This document shows, in pieces, positions 23,229-34,388 of a DNA stretch of 64,000 bases. Location: contig NC_088777.1 of assembly GCF_954871325.1 (NCBI RefSeq), positions 10,703,366 through 10,767,365 on the forward strand. Reading direction: 5' to 3'. The first letter of the stretch is position 1; every line of letters begins with the position of its first letter. A model generated the notes under the pieces. The model did not search any database. It saw only the letters and a list, made by a program, of their open reading frames with translations, and was not told where the DNA came from. Both the position numbers and the translations under genes were made by a program. This DNA is from Gordionus sp. m RMFG-2023 (Eukaryota > Nematomorpha > Gordioida > Chordodea > Parachordodidae).

Positions 23229-25218
23229 TTATAAATAATGCTATACGTTTGCTTTTATGATATTTATGCTAATAATAAATTATATTGTGTTTAATTGACC
23301 ATGAAAATAGAAATTATATTTAATTTTTTATATTTTTGAATTTTAAAAAAATTAACGACATTTTGACAAAAACAGACGATAAATAAAACCGTTTATATTT
23401 GGATAACCGTTAATTTTCAAAATTTTTTTGGATAAAAAAAGATGTCCTTATTTTGTCTTAAAAAACAGGTTTTTGAATATATATTTTTTAAAAATAATAT
23501 GACATGTTTTTAATTTTATTTTTATATTCATATTTTTATTTTTTAAACCTTTTTTAAAATTTGGAACATGTATTAGATAAAGAATATTACGGTGATTTAT
23601 AAAGAATTTCCGTTCGTCAAAATAATTGATAAATTAGAAAATCGTAAATAATTACTATTTATATTTATAAATAAAACTTTTAGAAATACTAGCAAAACTT
23701 TTAAATTTTACAAATGGAGGGAAAACGTAAAACTTGATCAAAATGGTAGTATTTTTTTTATTGTTTTATTTCGTTTTTGTTTCTGGTTTCATATTTTTTA
23801 AATATTATGGTAATCGATAAAATGTGAACGTATTTATAAATGTCTGTTTTTAAAAATTTTTTTTTTTTTCTTTTAATTTTATTACACGTTTAGGTTTATT
23901 GTCGAAATCTTATGATAAACTGAAATAAAAAATTGAGGATTAAAATGTTAGATAAAATTAATTGTCATTTAACAATTTAATATTTATATTTAATTGTATT
24001 TGTTTATTTTTTAATTTTTTATTGCTACCATAGCTCTCTGTAGGGAAAACAATACTGTAATAGCAAAAAATTTTAAATTTTTGAATATTCTTTTAATGGG
24101 TTAGTGGTTAATTTTATATAATATATATTTAAATGGAATTATCGCTTCTTAAAAATGTATTTGATATGATAGATAAAAAAATTCACAGATACAATTTCGG
24201 TATAATTTTAATGTTTAATTATATTTGCTATAAACGTTTATGCACATTGAATAAGCTTTCTACTGATGCACCATAATATTTTGTAAATAATTTTGATATT
24301 CGAAAATTTTTTAAATTCTGATTGTAAGCGAAGATTGTCAAAATTTAGATCTACACTTAAATTAAAATTTTAATCATGTTGCGGCTTAACAAAAAATTAA
24401 TGTTTTAGATAAAATCAGTACATAAAAAAGTTGATACTTATTTAACTAATCAACTCTTGTCTCTTGGTTTTGGATCCAACTAGCGTCCGGAGGATATGCT
24501 TCCAAATTGTTTGAAATGAGATAGGAGGTAGGCATCTATAAAATAATATGGATGGGTTAAATTTATTGTTTGTGTGGGGTGGGTCTCCAGTTTGTAGACT
24601 CTGGATTCAATTCTATTTACTCTTAAAATATGAAAAGAGCAAGTGATTTACGTGTTGATGGAAAAAAGGTATATTGCATCGATTGTAATTCTTCTTAAAA
24701 TGTATAGAATTCATATAGTGTTTTTTAACATTGAAATTAATATTAGTAAAAGAAATTTTCTAGTTAATAAAAGCAAACTTTTGGAAAGCAATGTGAAAAT
24801 TGTTTTAAAGAAAATAAATAAAAGAAAAAATTTTGCCAACAAAAATAACGATAAATATTTTTGGTGTAATTTTTTCATTCCCTTAAAAAATAAAAATACA
24901 ATTATAAAATTGCTTATTATTCTAAAAAATAAGTAGAGAAAATTATATGAAAGTGTTGTGTAATTATTTTAAAAAGCGTTGTGGCAGTGAATGGAAAGAA
25001 ATAAATTACAAGAACGATGATAATGACAACCTGGACCAATAATCTATAAATAAATTAAATGATGGCAAATAGATAGGATCTCGATCGAGAACGACTTTAA
25101 CCTTTTTTCTTAAGACACACGATATCGACATACCACAAACAATGAAAAAATTACTAACATAAAAATTATATAAGAAAAAACAAAAATAAACAAACCGGAT
25201 GTTAAGTACATTATTATT
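23229..25218. other. A+T-rich spacer upstream of the CDK-inhibitor gene
   Basis: Presumably holds the promoter of the minus-strand CDK-inhibitor gene, but no specific element can be assigned. A plus-strand open stretch at 24643-24936 is Ile/Lys/Asn-rich low-complexity; in another frame there are short cysteine pairs (VYCIDC near 24665, CENC near 24795) interrupted by stops, too little to call a gene. Confidence 0.35.
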
Positions 25219-25223
25219 ATAAT

Positions 25224-25662
25224 TGTTGTAAATGTTAGATTTAATTTGCATAAAGAATCCTTTTGGATTTTGTTGTACTTTATATTTAATTTGCATAAAG
25301 AATTCTTTAGGATTTATTATTATAACGCGTGATAAAAATGTTATATTTGAATAGTTATGAATATTAGTTATAAGAAGATTGAAAAGAGTATAAAAAGGCC
25401 AATTTTTACCATTTGAAAGAATCTTTTTTTAATTATTAATTTTTTTGTATTTTATGTTTATTTTATTTTATTTTCTTTTTTTATGATTTTTACTATTATA
25501 ATTTTGTTAATTTGATAATGTTATAATTTTGAATAAAGAATTAAAGTTGATTTTATGATTTCGTGATTCCTAATTATTATTAATTTCCTTTTTATATATA
25601 TATTTGTTTTCTATTTTTATATTTAGGTTTTAATGCACAATGACAAATCGCACATTGTGACA
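25224..25662 (+). repeat. 5' LTR
   Basis: Left long terminal repeat, about 439 bp, TGTTG...TGACA. It contains a TATA-like GAGTATAAAAAGGCC segment near 25387 that is conserved in the right copy and is the likely core promoter, and AATAAA (GAATAAAGAATTAAAG) near 25530 as a likely polyadenylation signal. Confidence 0.85.
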
Positions 25663-27794
25663 ATGGTGTTGGAGAGAGGAGACCGGCCCTTTACAACTTT
25701 CAGTCTAATGCAAATCACGCATTGTGACCGGTGGGACAACAAGGAGATGTGTCAAACTGTATTCTAATACAAAAAAAAAATTCCAGAAGAACGTAAGAAA
25801 AATATGTAAATAAAGGTGAAAAGGAAAAATTATGTTGTTAAGATTATGTTTATGTAGAATATAAAATCTAAAATTAAAAACAAAGAATTATATAGGTAAC
25901 ATTCATAGTAGATATAATATAAAGAAGTTTGTGTTTAGTTATTTAAAGGTGATAATTAGGAATTTTATATTTAGAAGTTACTGGTAAACTAAAACCATTT
26001 GAATTTTGAAACTAATAGAGACTATGATATTTTAGATTTTAGAATTATTATCAATTGATCACTAGAAATAACTTTGACAAAGAAATAGAAACATAAATTG
26101 CGAAAGTTAATATTTAACTAATAGGTTGCTGAGATATAATAATTAAAAAATTAGGTGAATAAGATTAGAATATAACTTTATTGTTAGGAAATAGTTGATT
26201 AAATTCTTATTGAAGATTTACGTTTAACTTTTATTTTAAGGGCTGCGAGAGATAAAACAGCCTCATTAATGTGAATGTAGTATATTAGGTTGTAGATTAA
26301 CCAAAAATCTTCATAAAGAGAAACGGCTTTCGTCATTAGAAAATTTATGCCGCAATCGAGCTCAATTAGAGATCGGATTTTATTTTTTTTGAATCATAAA
26401 TAAGATTTGAGATCAATTATGCTCTAATAATAACAGAAAGAAAAACATGCTTTAGAAATATACATATCAGTTTTCAACAACGGTTGTGCGAAAAATTATA
26501 ATGATTAGAGTTCATAAGTTCTTCAAAGACGTCGGGTGAAAACCATAGTGATTAGAGTTAATAGGTTGTTATAAACGTTAGTATGAAAACTTTTATGATT
26601 AGATGTCATTGATTTCTCGACAACGTATGTATGAAAAGAGATTTATATATTTCATCAGTTTTTTTTTAAAGACTTGAGTGTCAAAGAGTACATGAGGAAA
26701 TAAATACACAATGATAATTTTTTTAAAAGATAGATTTTTATATACATTTTAGAATAGGATTTTTAGATATAAATTTAGTATAGACATAGCTGAAAAGAAG
26801 ATGAGGATCAATAGCTAAAGGATGAGTACAAGTAAATTTTTCAATGAAAATATGGGTCTAGGCTTCATTAAGGGGAGAGGGGTGATAGAATTTGATATAT
26901 TTATATAATTTATAATTGATATTTTTGCTACGTTTTATAAATTTAAGATTTAGTATAATTTACGCCAGTTATTAAAGGCAGAATTAGATTAGAGGAGATA
27001 AATGTAGACATTAGGATGAAGTTGGTATATTTATATATTTTATTAGTATATTTATATTAGGTAGTTTATATTTGAAAATAAATATAAAAAAGTGATAAAA
27101 TATTTCAGAAGTTATTTAAATAAATTATTTTAGGTAGAAGTAGATTAGAGGTGATTACCCGATATCTCAGCAAGGGCAAACTGTTGTAGAAGACCCGGAA
27201 GTCTAAAAAATAGATACGATTACAAGAATTAGAGGCAACAATCAATCGATTACAAGAGAAAGTAGAAAACAAGCGAAGTGATAAAAAGAGGATCAAGACG
27301 TTATGCTGCAATCGTTAATCGCGGACCAATAATAGCCAATTATTACCGAGACTTGAGTCTAAGATACGGAAATCGACAATCATAGGAACAAGAATTCGTG
27401 AAAACCATAGTTATCGCAGACCAATCAATTGTTTATCGAGATAAAGAGCTAATCGTGGATTACAAGAGAATGATAGAAAATAAGCTACGATGAAACTGGA
27501 TGTCAACGATAATCGTTCTTCAAGCGTGGATCGTGGAAAACAGGCGTGTATCAAGTTCGTCAGTGGCCTACAGAGATAAAAAGCTGATCATTTCCCAGGG
27601 TGACAAGCGACAGAAGATAGAATCCAAAAATTTCAAGCGACAATCGGATACAAACGGTCGTTCGAAACTAAGAATACTAGACAAGAGTCAGCCTTCGTTA
27701 GAACTTAGAAGACAGCAAAGATTAAGAAGAATAAGTCGAGATCGAAAGAAGATTGATTATTCGCAGAATGTTGGGTCTAATTTAAGTAGGGAGG

Positions 27795-28220
27795 TGTTGT
27801 AAATGTTAGATTTAATTTACATAAAGAATTCTTTTGGATTTTGTTGTACTTTATATTTAATTTGCATAAAGAATTTTTGGATTTATTATTATAACGCTTG
27901 ATAAAAATGTTATATTTGAATAGTTATGAATATTAGTTATAAGAAGATTGAAAAGAGTATAAAAAGGCCAATTTTTACACTTGAAAGAATCTTTTTTTAA
28001 TTATTAACTTTTTTGTATTTTATGTTTATTTTCTTTTTTTATGATTTTTACTATTATAATTTTGTTAATTTGATAATCATATAATTTTGAATAAAGAATT
28101 AAAGTTGATTTTATGATTTCGTGATTCCTAATTATTATTAATTTCCTTTTTATATATATATTTGTTTTCTATTTTTATATTTAGGTTTTGATGCACAATG
28201 ACAAATCGCTCATTGTGACA
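27795..28220 (+). repeat. 3' LTR
   Basis: Right long terminal repeat, about 426 bp, same ends as the left copy, preceded by a polypurine tract and followed by the ataat target duplication. Confidence 0.85.
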
Positions 28221-28539
28221 ATAATATCACACATTTTCAACAAATACCACAATTCTAACGGCAACGGAACTAATAAATAACCATAAATATTCTAGCAGGC
28301 ATAGTAGCACCGTTCACTATAATAAAACGGGTAGACATCATGCATGTGATCTATATATTAAATATATTTGATGCACGCTTCAACTTCAATGGGTGGTAAA
28401 ATTGCATTACACGCTATTTCTAGCTTGTTTGAATTAATGAAATTTAAAAAAATGATTATTTTGTAAATAATAAAAGATAATATTTTCTTGATAAGCCATT
28501 TTTTTTTCCTGGACTCATGAAAAATACTTTTGTAAAACT

Positions 28540-29010
28540 TGCCTGAGAAACATAAATAGCATTTATAGAATTGTTAGAGTATTTATTATTTTTATCAATG
28601 ATCTCTGTTAGTAGGTCATAAACTTTTTAAAAAAGTTCTTATGAATTATATTTTTATCAATGTATAACAAGGAAACGCTAAATTACTCATATGAGCTTAT
28701 ATCGCAGGTGTCATCATCTATTACAGTATATATGCTTCTATTATTTGTGCAGCTATATAATTAAGATGGTTTCCCTTGATGTTTAGAGCATATAATTTTG
28801 TGATTTCGATGAGCAATAATGTGCTTTATCTGATAGTTTGTATGCCATTAAAAATGGCTCATATTCCTTCAAGCAATATATTGTTCATTTCGCTTTCATC
28901 ATGCCCTCTTAAAGAAAGCTATCTTAACACATAATATTGGAATTAATATTTTCGAACCAAGTCTCTAGGTTGCTTTGCAAAACTTTACTTTGAATTATAT
29001 AAAAGGTCTA
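28540..29010 (-). mobile_element. decayed hAT transposase fragment (ZMYM/TTF-type)
   Basis: On the minus strand near 28925-28870 the reading RGHDESEMNNILLEG resembles the conserved (F)RGH-E-----GNF block of ZMYM/TTF-type hAT transposases, followed in the expected direction by AAQIIEAYIL near 28760-28725. Stops and frame changes abound and no ends could be placed. It lies beside, and is distinct from, the plus-strand hAT at 29198-32181. Confidence 0.4.
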
Positions 29011-29197
29011 TCTTTCCATCATTCTATAAAAAAAAAGTAAGATTATGGTTTATGAGACACAATTACCATTGGCTAACTTATATTTATTTATCTTTCATAT
29101 GATTGGTTGAAATTTTCTTGTTGAATGATGATTATTATCGAAAACCATTGGTTCCTAATTTTTATACAATTTTTTTTTAAATTTCGGTTTTCTATTA

Positions 29198-32181
29198 TAG
29201 GGACATGTGCGCCGCCGGTCAAATTAGCCGCCGCCGGTGATTTTGACCACGCTGACGCCGCGCGCCAAAAAATTGTCAGCGCTCAACACGCCGCCGCCGA
29301 TGTAAAAATTCGGCGGCGTGGCGGCGTGATACATTTTTTTTATTATTAATTTATATATATTATTTATGAATTGTAATTAGAAGAAAAATATTAAATATTT
29401 TTGGAATTATTAAAAAATGCGATTTTATTTTTTAAAATTAATAAATATTATTTGCTATAAATTTGATTTGTAACAATCCATATTCGCACAATTTGGGCAG
29501 GTTTGTGACCAACATGATAGAAAAAATAAGATTAGGACATTAAATTTGAAAAGGTAATTCTATATTTTATTCTTTTATTTTGATGTTTCAAAAAATTTAA
29601 CACTCGTTATATAAAATTTATTTTTTATCATAATAGGAAATTTTAATTAATAATTTTTATTTTGTTGCCATTATAACATCTATAAAAATACCAGGACTAA
29701 AACAATTATGATGGATGCAGCATTGCAATACCCTGTAACAAAATATAATGTATCCTTGCAAGCAAAGCCTTCTTTTGCAGGGAAACATTTTGGATCCTTT
29801 ATAAAAAACTGAAACAAATAATAAGAGAACCAGTGTTGCTACAGATAAAGTCTTTTGTAATATATGCTTGCAAATAGCACTTGATAAAGATGGTGAGGAT
29901 GAAAATAATTATTCATTTTTAGAGTAAATTTTTTGATTATTTTAAAAATATTTGTAAATTTTTTAATTAGTTATCCAATCAAATCTTTTTCAAAAAATAT
30001 CAGCACATCAAATATAATAAAACATTTACTTGACAAACATGATTTATCATGTAAAGAAGAAATATCTAAACAAAATTTAAAGTTATTTTTCAAACCCATT
30101 GTAAAAGATACAACTGACACTATAAAAGATACAACTGACACTATAAAAGATAAAAAAATGGATTCTGGTAAGGTATGTTCTCATGTGTTGCAAGGATTTA
30201 ATGCCATTCTCTTCTATAAATAATACTGGAATGCAAGATTTTCTAAAGGTTATTTATAAAATCATTATAATTTTTTATAGGGCAATCTTAATTTAAATTT
30301 TGACTGTTAAGATATTTAATTATTTTATAACATCCCACATTTATAATTTTTTATGGCATAATATTTTTATTATTAACTTTTTATTATGTAGAAATATGGC
30401 ATTATTTCAGAAACCAAAGAATTACCAGATAGAACTACACTTAGCCGGAGTGGATTAGATGATGTGTATTTATCAATGAAAGCATACATATGCAAACAAA
30501 TTAATATAGGTCCTAAATTTTGTGCTATAACTTTTGATATGTGGACCGATAAATATAGACGGCGAAATTATATCACCTTTACATTTCACAAAATAGGTAA
30601 TAATTTTAATATTGTATTTTATATATTGGCGACACATCATGTCACTCAAAAACATACCGCTGAAACTATTCTTTCCGAAATAGAAAAGGTTGAAAATGAA
30701 TTTGATTTAGGGTCCAAGATATTCTAATGGTTATGGATGCAGGACCCAATGTAAGGAAAGGTGTTCGTCTAGGAGAATATGACCATCATTTATGTTTCGG
30801 GCATGGATTACATAATCTAGTGACAGTCGATGGAATAAAAAAAGTTAATAAAATAGAAAATCTCATTAAAAAAGTGAGAGAAATTATAGTTGCCTTAAGA
30901 TTCAAAACAGCGGATTTTGAAATATAAACGATATAGAAAATAGAAAATGTTTTGAATCGATATCATATACATCGGATATTTTAGATTTGGATGATAATGA
31001 TCCTTTTTATGAAGATCGTTTGGGGTTTGATGATGATAGTGAAAATCAAAAATCATATGAGAAAAAACATAAAACCTTAAAATTAAATGTGCCTACACCT
31101 TATTTTAATAATACTGGAAAGTGTGACTGGCAATAACAAAAATCCTATAAATATTCTATTAAATAGAATAGAGAAACCGGATCTCAAATTATTTAATCCG
31201 ATTGGGACTTGGTGCATGAACTTTTAAATTTTTCTTAAAACCTTCAAAAAAACTGTTGAATTTTTATCTGTCCAAAAAGGAGTTACTATAAATTTAGCCT
31301 TATTATTTCGTAGTGAAATTAAAAATTATTTAATTGTAAAAGAATATGATAGTACACCAATAGCATTTCTTAAACAAAATATGCTTACTAAATTTGATCA
31401 TAGATTTCCAATAACCGATCTTCAGGTAGTATTTTAAAATGCATAAATTATTTTATATATTATTTCTCTTTCATTTATTTTTTTACTTAGGTGTTAGGTG
31501 CACTTTTAGATCCTCGTTTTCAATCAAAAAACATAGTAAATGAATATTTAAATGAAAAAAATATTACTCCGGTTGAATTTTTATGTCAACACGCTACCTC
31601 TCTACAGCCTTACACGGACGAATTAAACGAATAAACGACAGAAGTTGCCTCAAAACTCGATTATCTTAAGTCATTGGCTACGAAACATTCATCTATTCAA
31701 ATCAATAGCCTGGAACAACAACACTATTTAACTAGTTTAGAAAAAGAGTGTTATTCATTATTTTCTTATAATTTGGAGATAAAAGATGTCTTAGATTTTT
31801 GGAAGATAAGAGCATTGGATCTTCCTAAACTTTCAATATTAGCTAGAATGATTTTGTGCGTTAGCACACCCAGCGAGCGTGCTGGGCTCACTCTGAACTC
31901 TAAAATATCATTATTATAAATCTTAATAAAATAATATTTATCCATGATAATTATAACTTAATAAAATGATTAAATTATAGTTATAAACATAATAAAGTAT
32001 AAATTTATTTTAAAAGTGTTTCCAATGAATTTATAAATTTAATTAAAAAAATTTAAGTTAGAAAAATATTTGACGCCGCCGCCGATTTTTGTGGCGGCGT
32101 CTAAATCGATTCGCCGCCGCCAGCCGATCATTTTAAAAAAAGAAGTGCCGCCGCCGAAAATGCTGTCGGCGCACATGTCTA
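29198..32181 (+). mobile_element. hAT DNA transposon, near full length, inactive
   Basis: Ends are inverted: TAGGGACATGTGCGCCG on the left and, read in reverse, TTAGACATGTGCGCCG on the right. Both subterminal regions (29200-29330 and 32070-32170) are packed with GCCGCC motifs, a sharp G+C island in this A+T-rich DNA. Between them lies a spliced BED-finger/hAT transposase gene in pieces. An 8-bp target duplication is not clear. The element carries several frame changes and stops and cannot make an intact protein. Confidence 0.85.
29827..31919 (+). pseudogene. BED-finger hAT transposase pseudogene
   Basis: Pieces in order: a BED zinc finger (C-x2-C in VFCNICLQ near 29850, then TSNIIKHLLDKHDL near 30010-30050); an almost perfect double copy of a 21-bp segment encoding KDTTDTI (30103-30147); an intron-like GTAAGG...TAG (about 30168-30391); the RNase H-like core with FDMWTD (near 30534), VMDAGPNV and CFGHGLHNLV (30727-30830); an acidic stretch (30965-31070); a second intron-like GTAGTA...TTAG (about 31426-31490) before VLGALLDPRF; and the C-terminal dimerisation block LPKLSILARMILCVSTPSER (31820-31880). 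It is broken by a frameshift at about 30720 (DLGSKI to LMVMDAGP), an in-frame TAA at about 31134 (after DWQ), another TAA at about 31632 (after DELNE), and others. The family cuts and pastes DNA and leaves 8-bp duplications. Confidence 0.85.
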
Positions 32182-32890
32182 ATCATAGGGCTTTTATAAT
32201 AAGCTGTTTTTTACAATTCAAAATTTTATGTCATATTAAAGAACTTTATAGAAATTATGAATTTAGCTTAAATATTCTTTGAGGTATTTAAAATAAAATG
32301 AATTGTATTTTCAAATTTTAGCCTTTATAAAGATAGGCATAGATCAAATAGTCGATTTGAAAAGTTATATTATAAATTTATTGGTTAGTATATATGCTAC
32401 CAACATACAAGTTTTTAAAAATTCAAAGGGTCGGGTTAAGAATCGAGTTTTATCGTTGATTTAATATGAAATAAAACATATGTTAATATCATCAATATAA
32501 TCATATAAAAAAATATACATTACAGAGTTTGATAGAAACCATGTCGTCAGCCATCATTATCAAAATCATTATGATTATCATTATTAAATATGGAAATAAA
32601 TAAGTATATGTTTATTAAATTTTTATTAATTTTTTCATAATTTAGATATATACCTTTATTGGTAATAAGCAATCCAAAAATTATTCAAAATAAATAATGA
32701 CTGTATTGATTAAGAAATATGTTAAATTTCTAAAGCGCAATTGCATCATATTAATATCATACAATCCCACACTCTCCCCTGTGTTAAGATTGGATAAGGA
32801 AAGCTTAAATCAGAATGTTATTGACTTTTAATTTTTATAAAAATATTAAATCTCGTCGTATTTTATCTTTATAAAAAAATTGTTGTTTTA
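32182..32890. other. A+T-rich spacer
   Basis: No gene or repeat was recognised between the hAT element and the SINE-like repeat. Confidence 0.4.
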
Positions 32891-32892
32891 AT

Positions 32893-33120
32893 GTAGCGTA
32901 TGGGGCCCAGTCGATTAGTGCAAGTATCACTTCTCATATCTTATGTGCTACCTACGAGATATCATATTATTAAAAGGTAATAAGAACTATTTTTAAAAAA
33001 TTAAAGAGGAATTGAACGGTCGCTTTGATATTCTATATATCATACACCTTACAGAACGAACTATCTATTTGGTTTCAAAAAATATCTGATACTTGGTGCG
33101 ATACTAAATAACAATTTTGG
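32893..33120. repeat. SINE-like dispersed repeat, copy 1
   Basis: Shares with 49832-50100 the ordered blocks GTCGATTAGTGCAAGTATCAC, TGCTAC, GATATCATAT, GGTCGCTT, TATATCATACACC, a GAACGAACTA-like block and ATATCTGAT. The head, CCCAGTCGATTAGTGCAAG, resembles a tRNA D-arm/A-box (AGTCGGTTAGTGC-like in the second copy), suggesting a tRNA-derived SINE. A B-box could not be fixed and no poly(A) or target duplication is clear. Confidence 0.5.
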
Positions 33121-33650
33121 GGCCCCCATTGTTATAAATGCTAACCTCGCTTACAGGCTTGTTAATCGATTCGAAATATTTTTTTTTGGATTCCTTATTT
33201 CCAAAATAATTATAGTACAGTTGATAATCTCTTACCATCATTCATATAAAATTTCTTAAAAACTATATTAACTTAAATATTTAAGATTAGACTCTTTTTG
33301 ATCATTTAGAAACTAAACTTAATCGCTTCGACTAAATTACTATCGGCAATATAAATAAATCGCATCGTGATCATTTAAAAAATAAAGAAGCAATATTGCA
33401 ATACTTTTTATTATAATATACTATATCATACTAAGAGTAACATTTATAAACCCTAATTCTCAAAGATATTAGAACCTATTTTAGATTTTAAAGATAATTA
33501 TATCATTGATTGATATATTACATTACTATGAAATTACGATTATTTGTAAGATAATTCTAGAATATTATACATTATCTGTTGATTGTTGTAATACGTTAAT
33601 TTGGAATCTATTAAATAATCATTAATTTATTATTAAAATTGTTTATAAAA

Positions 33651-33855
33651 ATGAAATTTAATCTTTTTTCATGCTGTAAGGGAATTGATGACGAAAATTT
33701 TCCTAAGAGAGTTAAAGGTTGAAATAGCAAAATAAATTAACATAACAGAGTTTATTTATTAGAACCAAATGGAAATAAATGGCCAAAATTTAAAAGATGG
33801 ATAATAAATAAATTTAGTAATAACCGAACGAAAGATGAGCGTAAATATTTTCCAG
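33651..33855 (+). CDS. possible 5' exons of the kinase gene
   Basis: ATG at 33651 opens MKFNLFSCCKGIDDENFPKR. A 45-nt intron (33718-33762, GTTGAA...TTATTAG) would join it in phase to a second exon (33763-33855; NGNKWPKFKRWIINKFSNNR) ending at CCAG|GTTTTA. Both exons are basic and look like protein. The second ends in phase 1 while the first certain kinase exon (34389) starts in phase 0, so at least one small exon is missing or this is a separate gene. The CC pair near the start could be lipidated. No domain is recognised. Confidence 0.35.
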
Positions 33856-34388
33856 GTTTTATAATTATACCAATTTTACGAATGTTTATATTTCATTTAT
33901 GTATTAAAACTATTGAAATCGATAAAATGAATATTTATTTTTATCTATCAATATAGGGTCGGGAATGAATCAAACCAAAGTATAAATTTTTTTTATTAGT
34001 CATATGGTGATTAGGCCTATTCAAAAACGAATACGATTCGAACAATGAATTATATCATATTCGATTTTTTTAAACAAATCGAATTATTCAAAAATATATC
34101 AATCAAATATAGATAGTAATCTTTATCATTTTTATAAATACGAATGCAAAATTTTTCGATTTCATTAAAAGAATCTAATAAGAATAATATAAAGAATATA
34201 GCAATAATTTTTTTTATAGATTATATTTTAAGATAAAATTTGTATTGTGAAGGCGATTTCACCTAAATGAACCTGGGTTAGGGCCAATAATATAATAGCT
34301 CTTGCCATTTATTTTGGTTGTTGTAGCCGAATAAGCTTTACATTTTATATATAAATGCATAAATATTTTCATGCTTTTTCATCTTAAG

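Larger units (their letters stand above)
25224..28220 (+). mobile_element. LTR retrotransposon, non-autonomous or internally reduced, broken
   Basis: Two long direct repeats (25224-25662 and 27795-28220) both start TGTTGTAAATGTTAG and end CATTGTGACA, the TG...CA form of LTRs. The whole is flanked by a 5-bp duplication, ataat (25219-25223 and 28221-28225). Just inside the left LTR is a primer-site-like TGGTGTTGGAGAGAGG; just before the right LTR is a purine tract, AAGTAGGGAGG. The internal part is about 2.1 kb, too short for full gag-pol, and no reverse transcriptase was recognised, so the family (Ty3-like, Copia-like or other) is undetermined. The LTRs look about 95% alike by eye with a few small length differences, suggesting a fairly recent insertion. 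Treated as a fossil. Confidence 0.88.

Noticed and set aside
24470-24625. Degenerate tRNA-Thr-like segment (CCAGTTTGTAGACTCTGG)
   Set aside because: The D-arm and acceptor stem are absent; the match is limited to one arm.
25006-25296. Minus-strand 96-codon ORF
   Set aside because: Most of it overlaps the 5' LTR and is low-complexity; the remainder is too short to judge.
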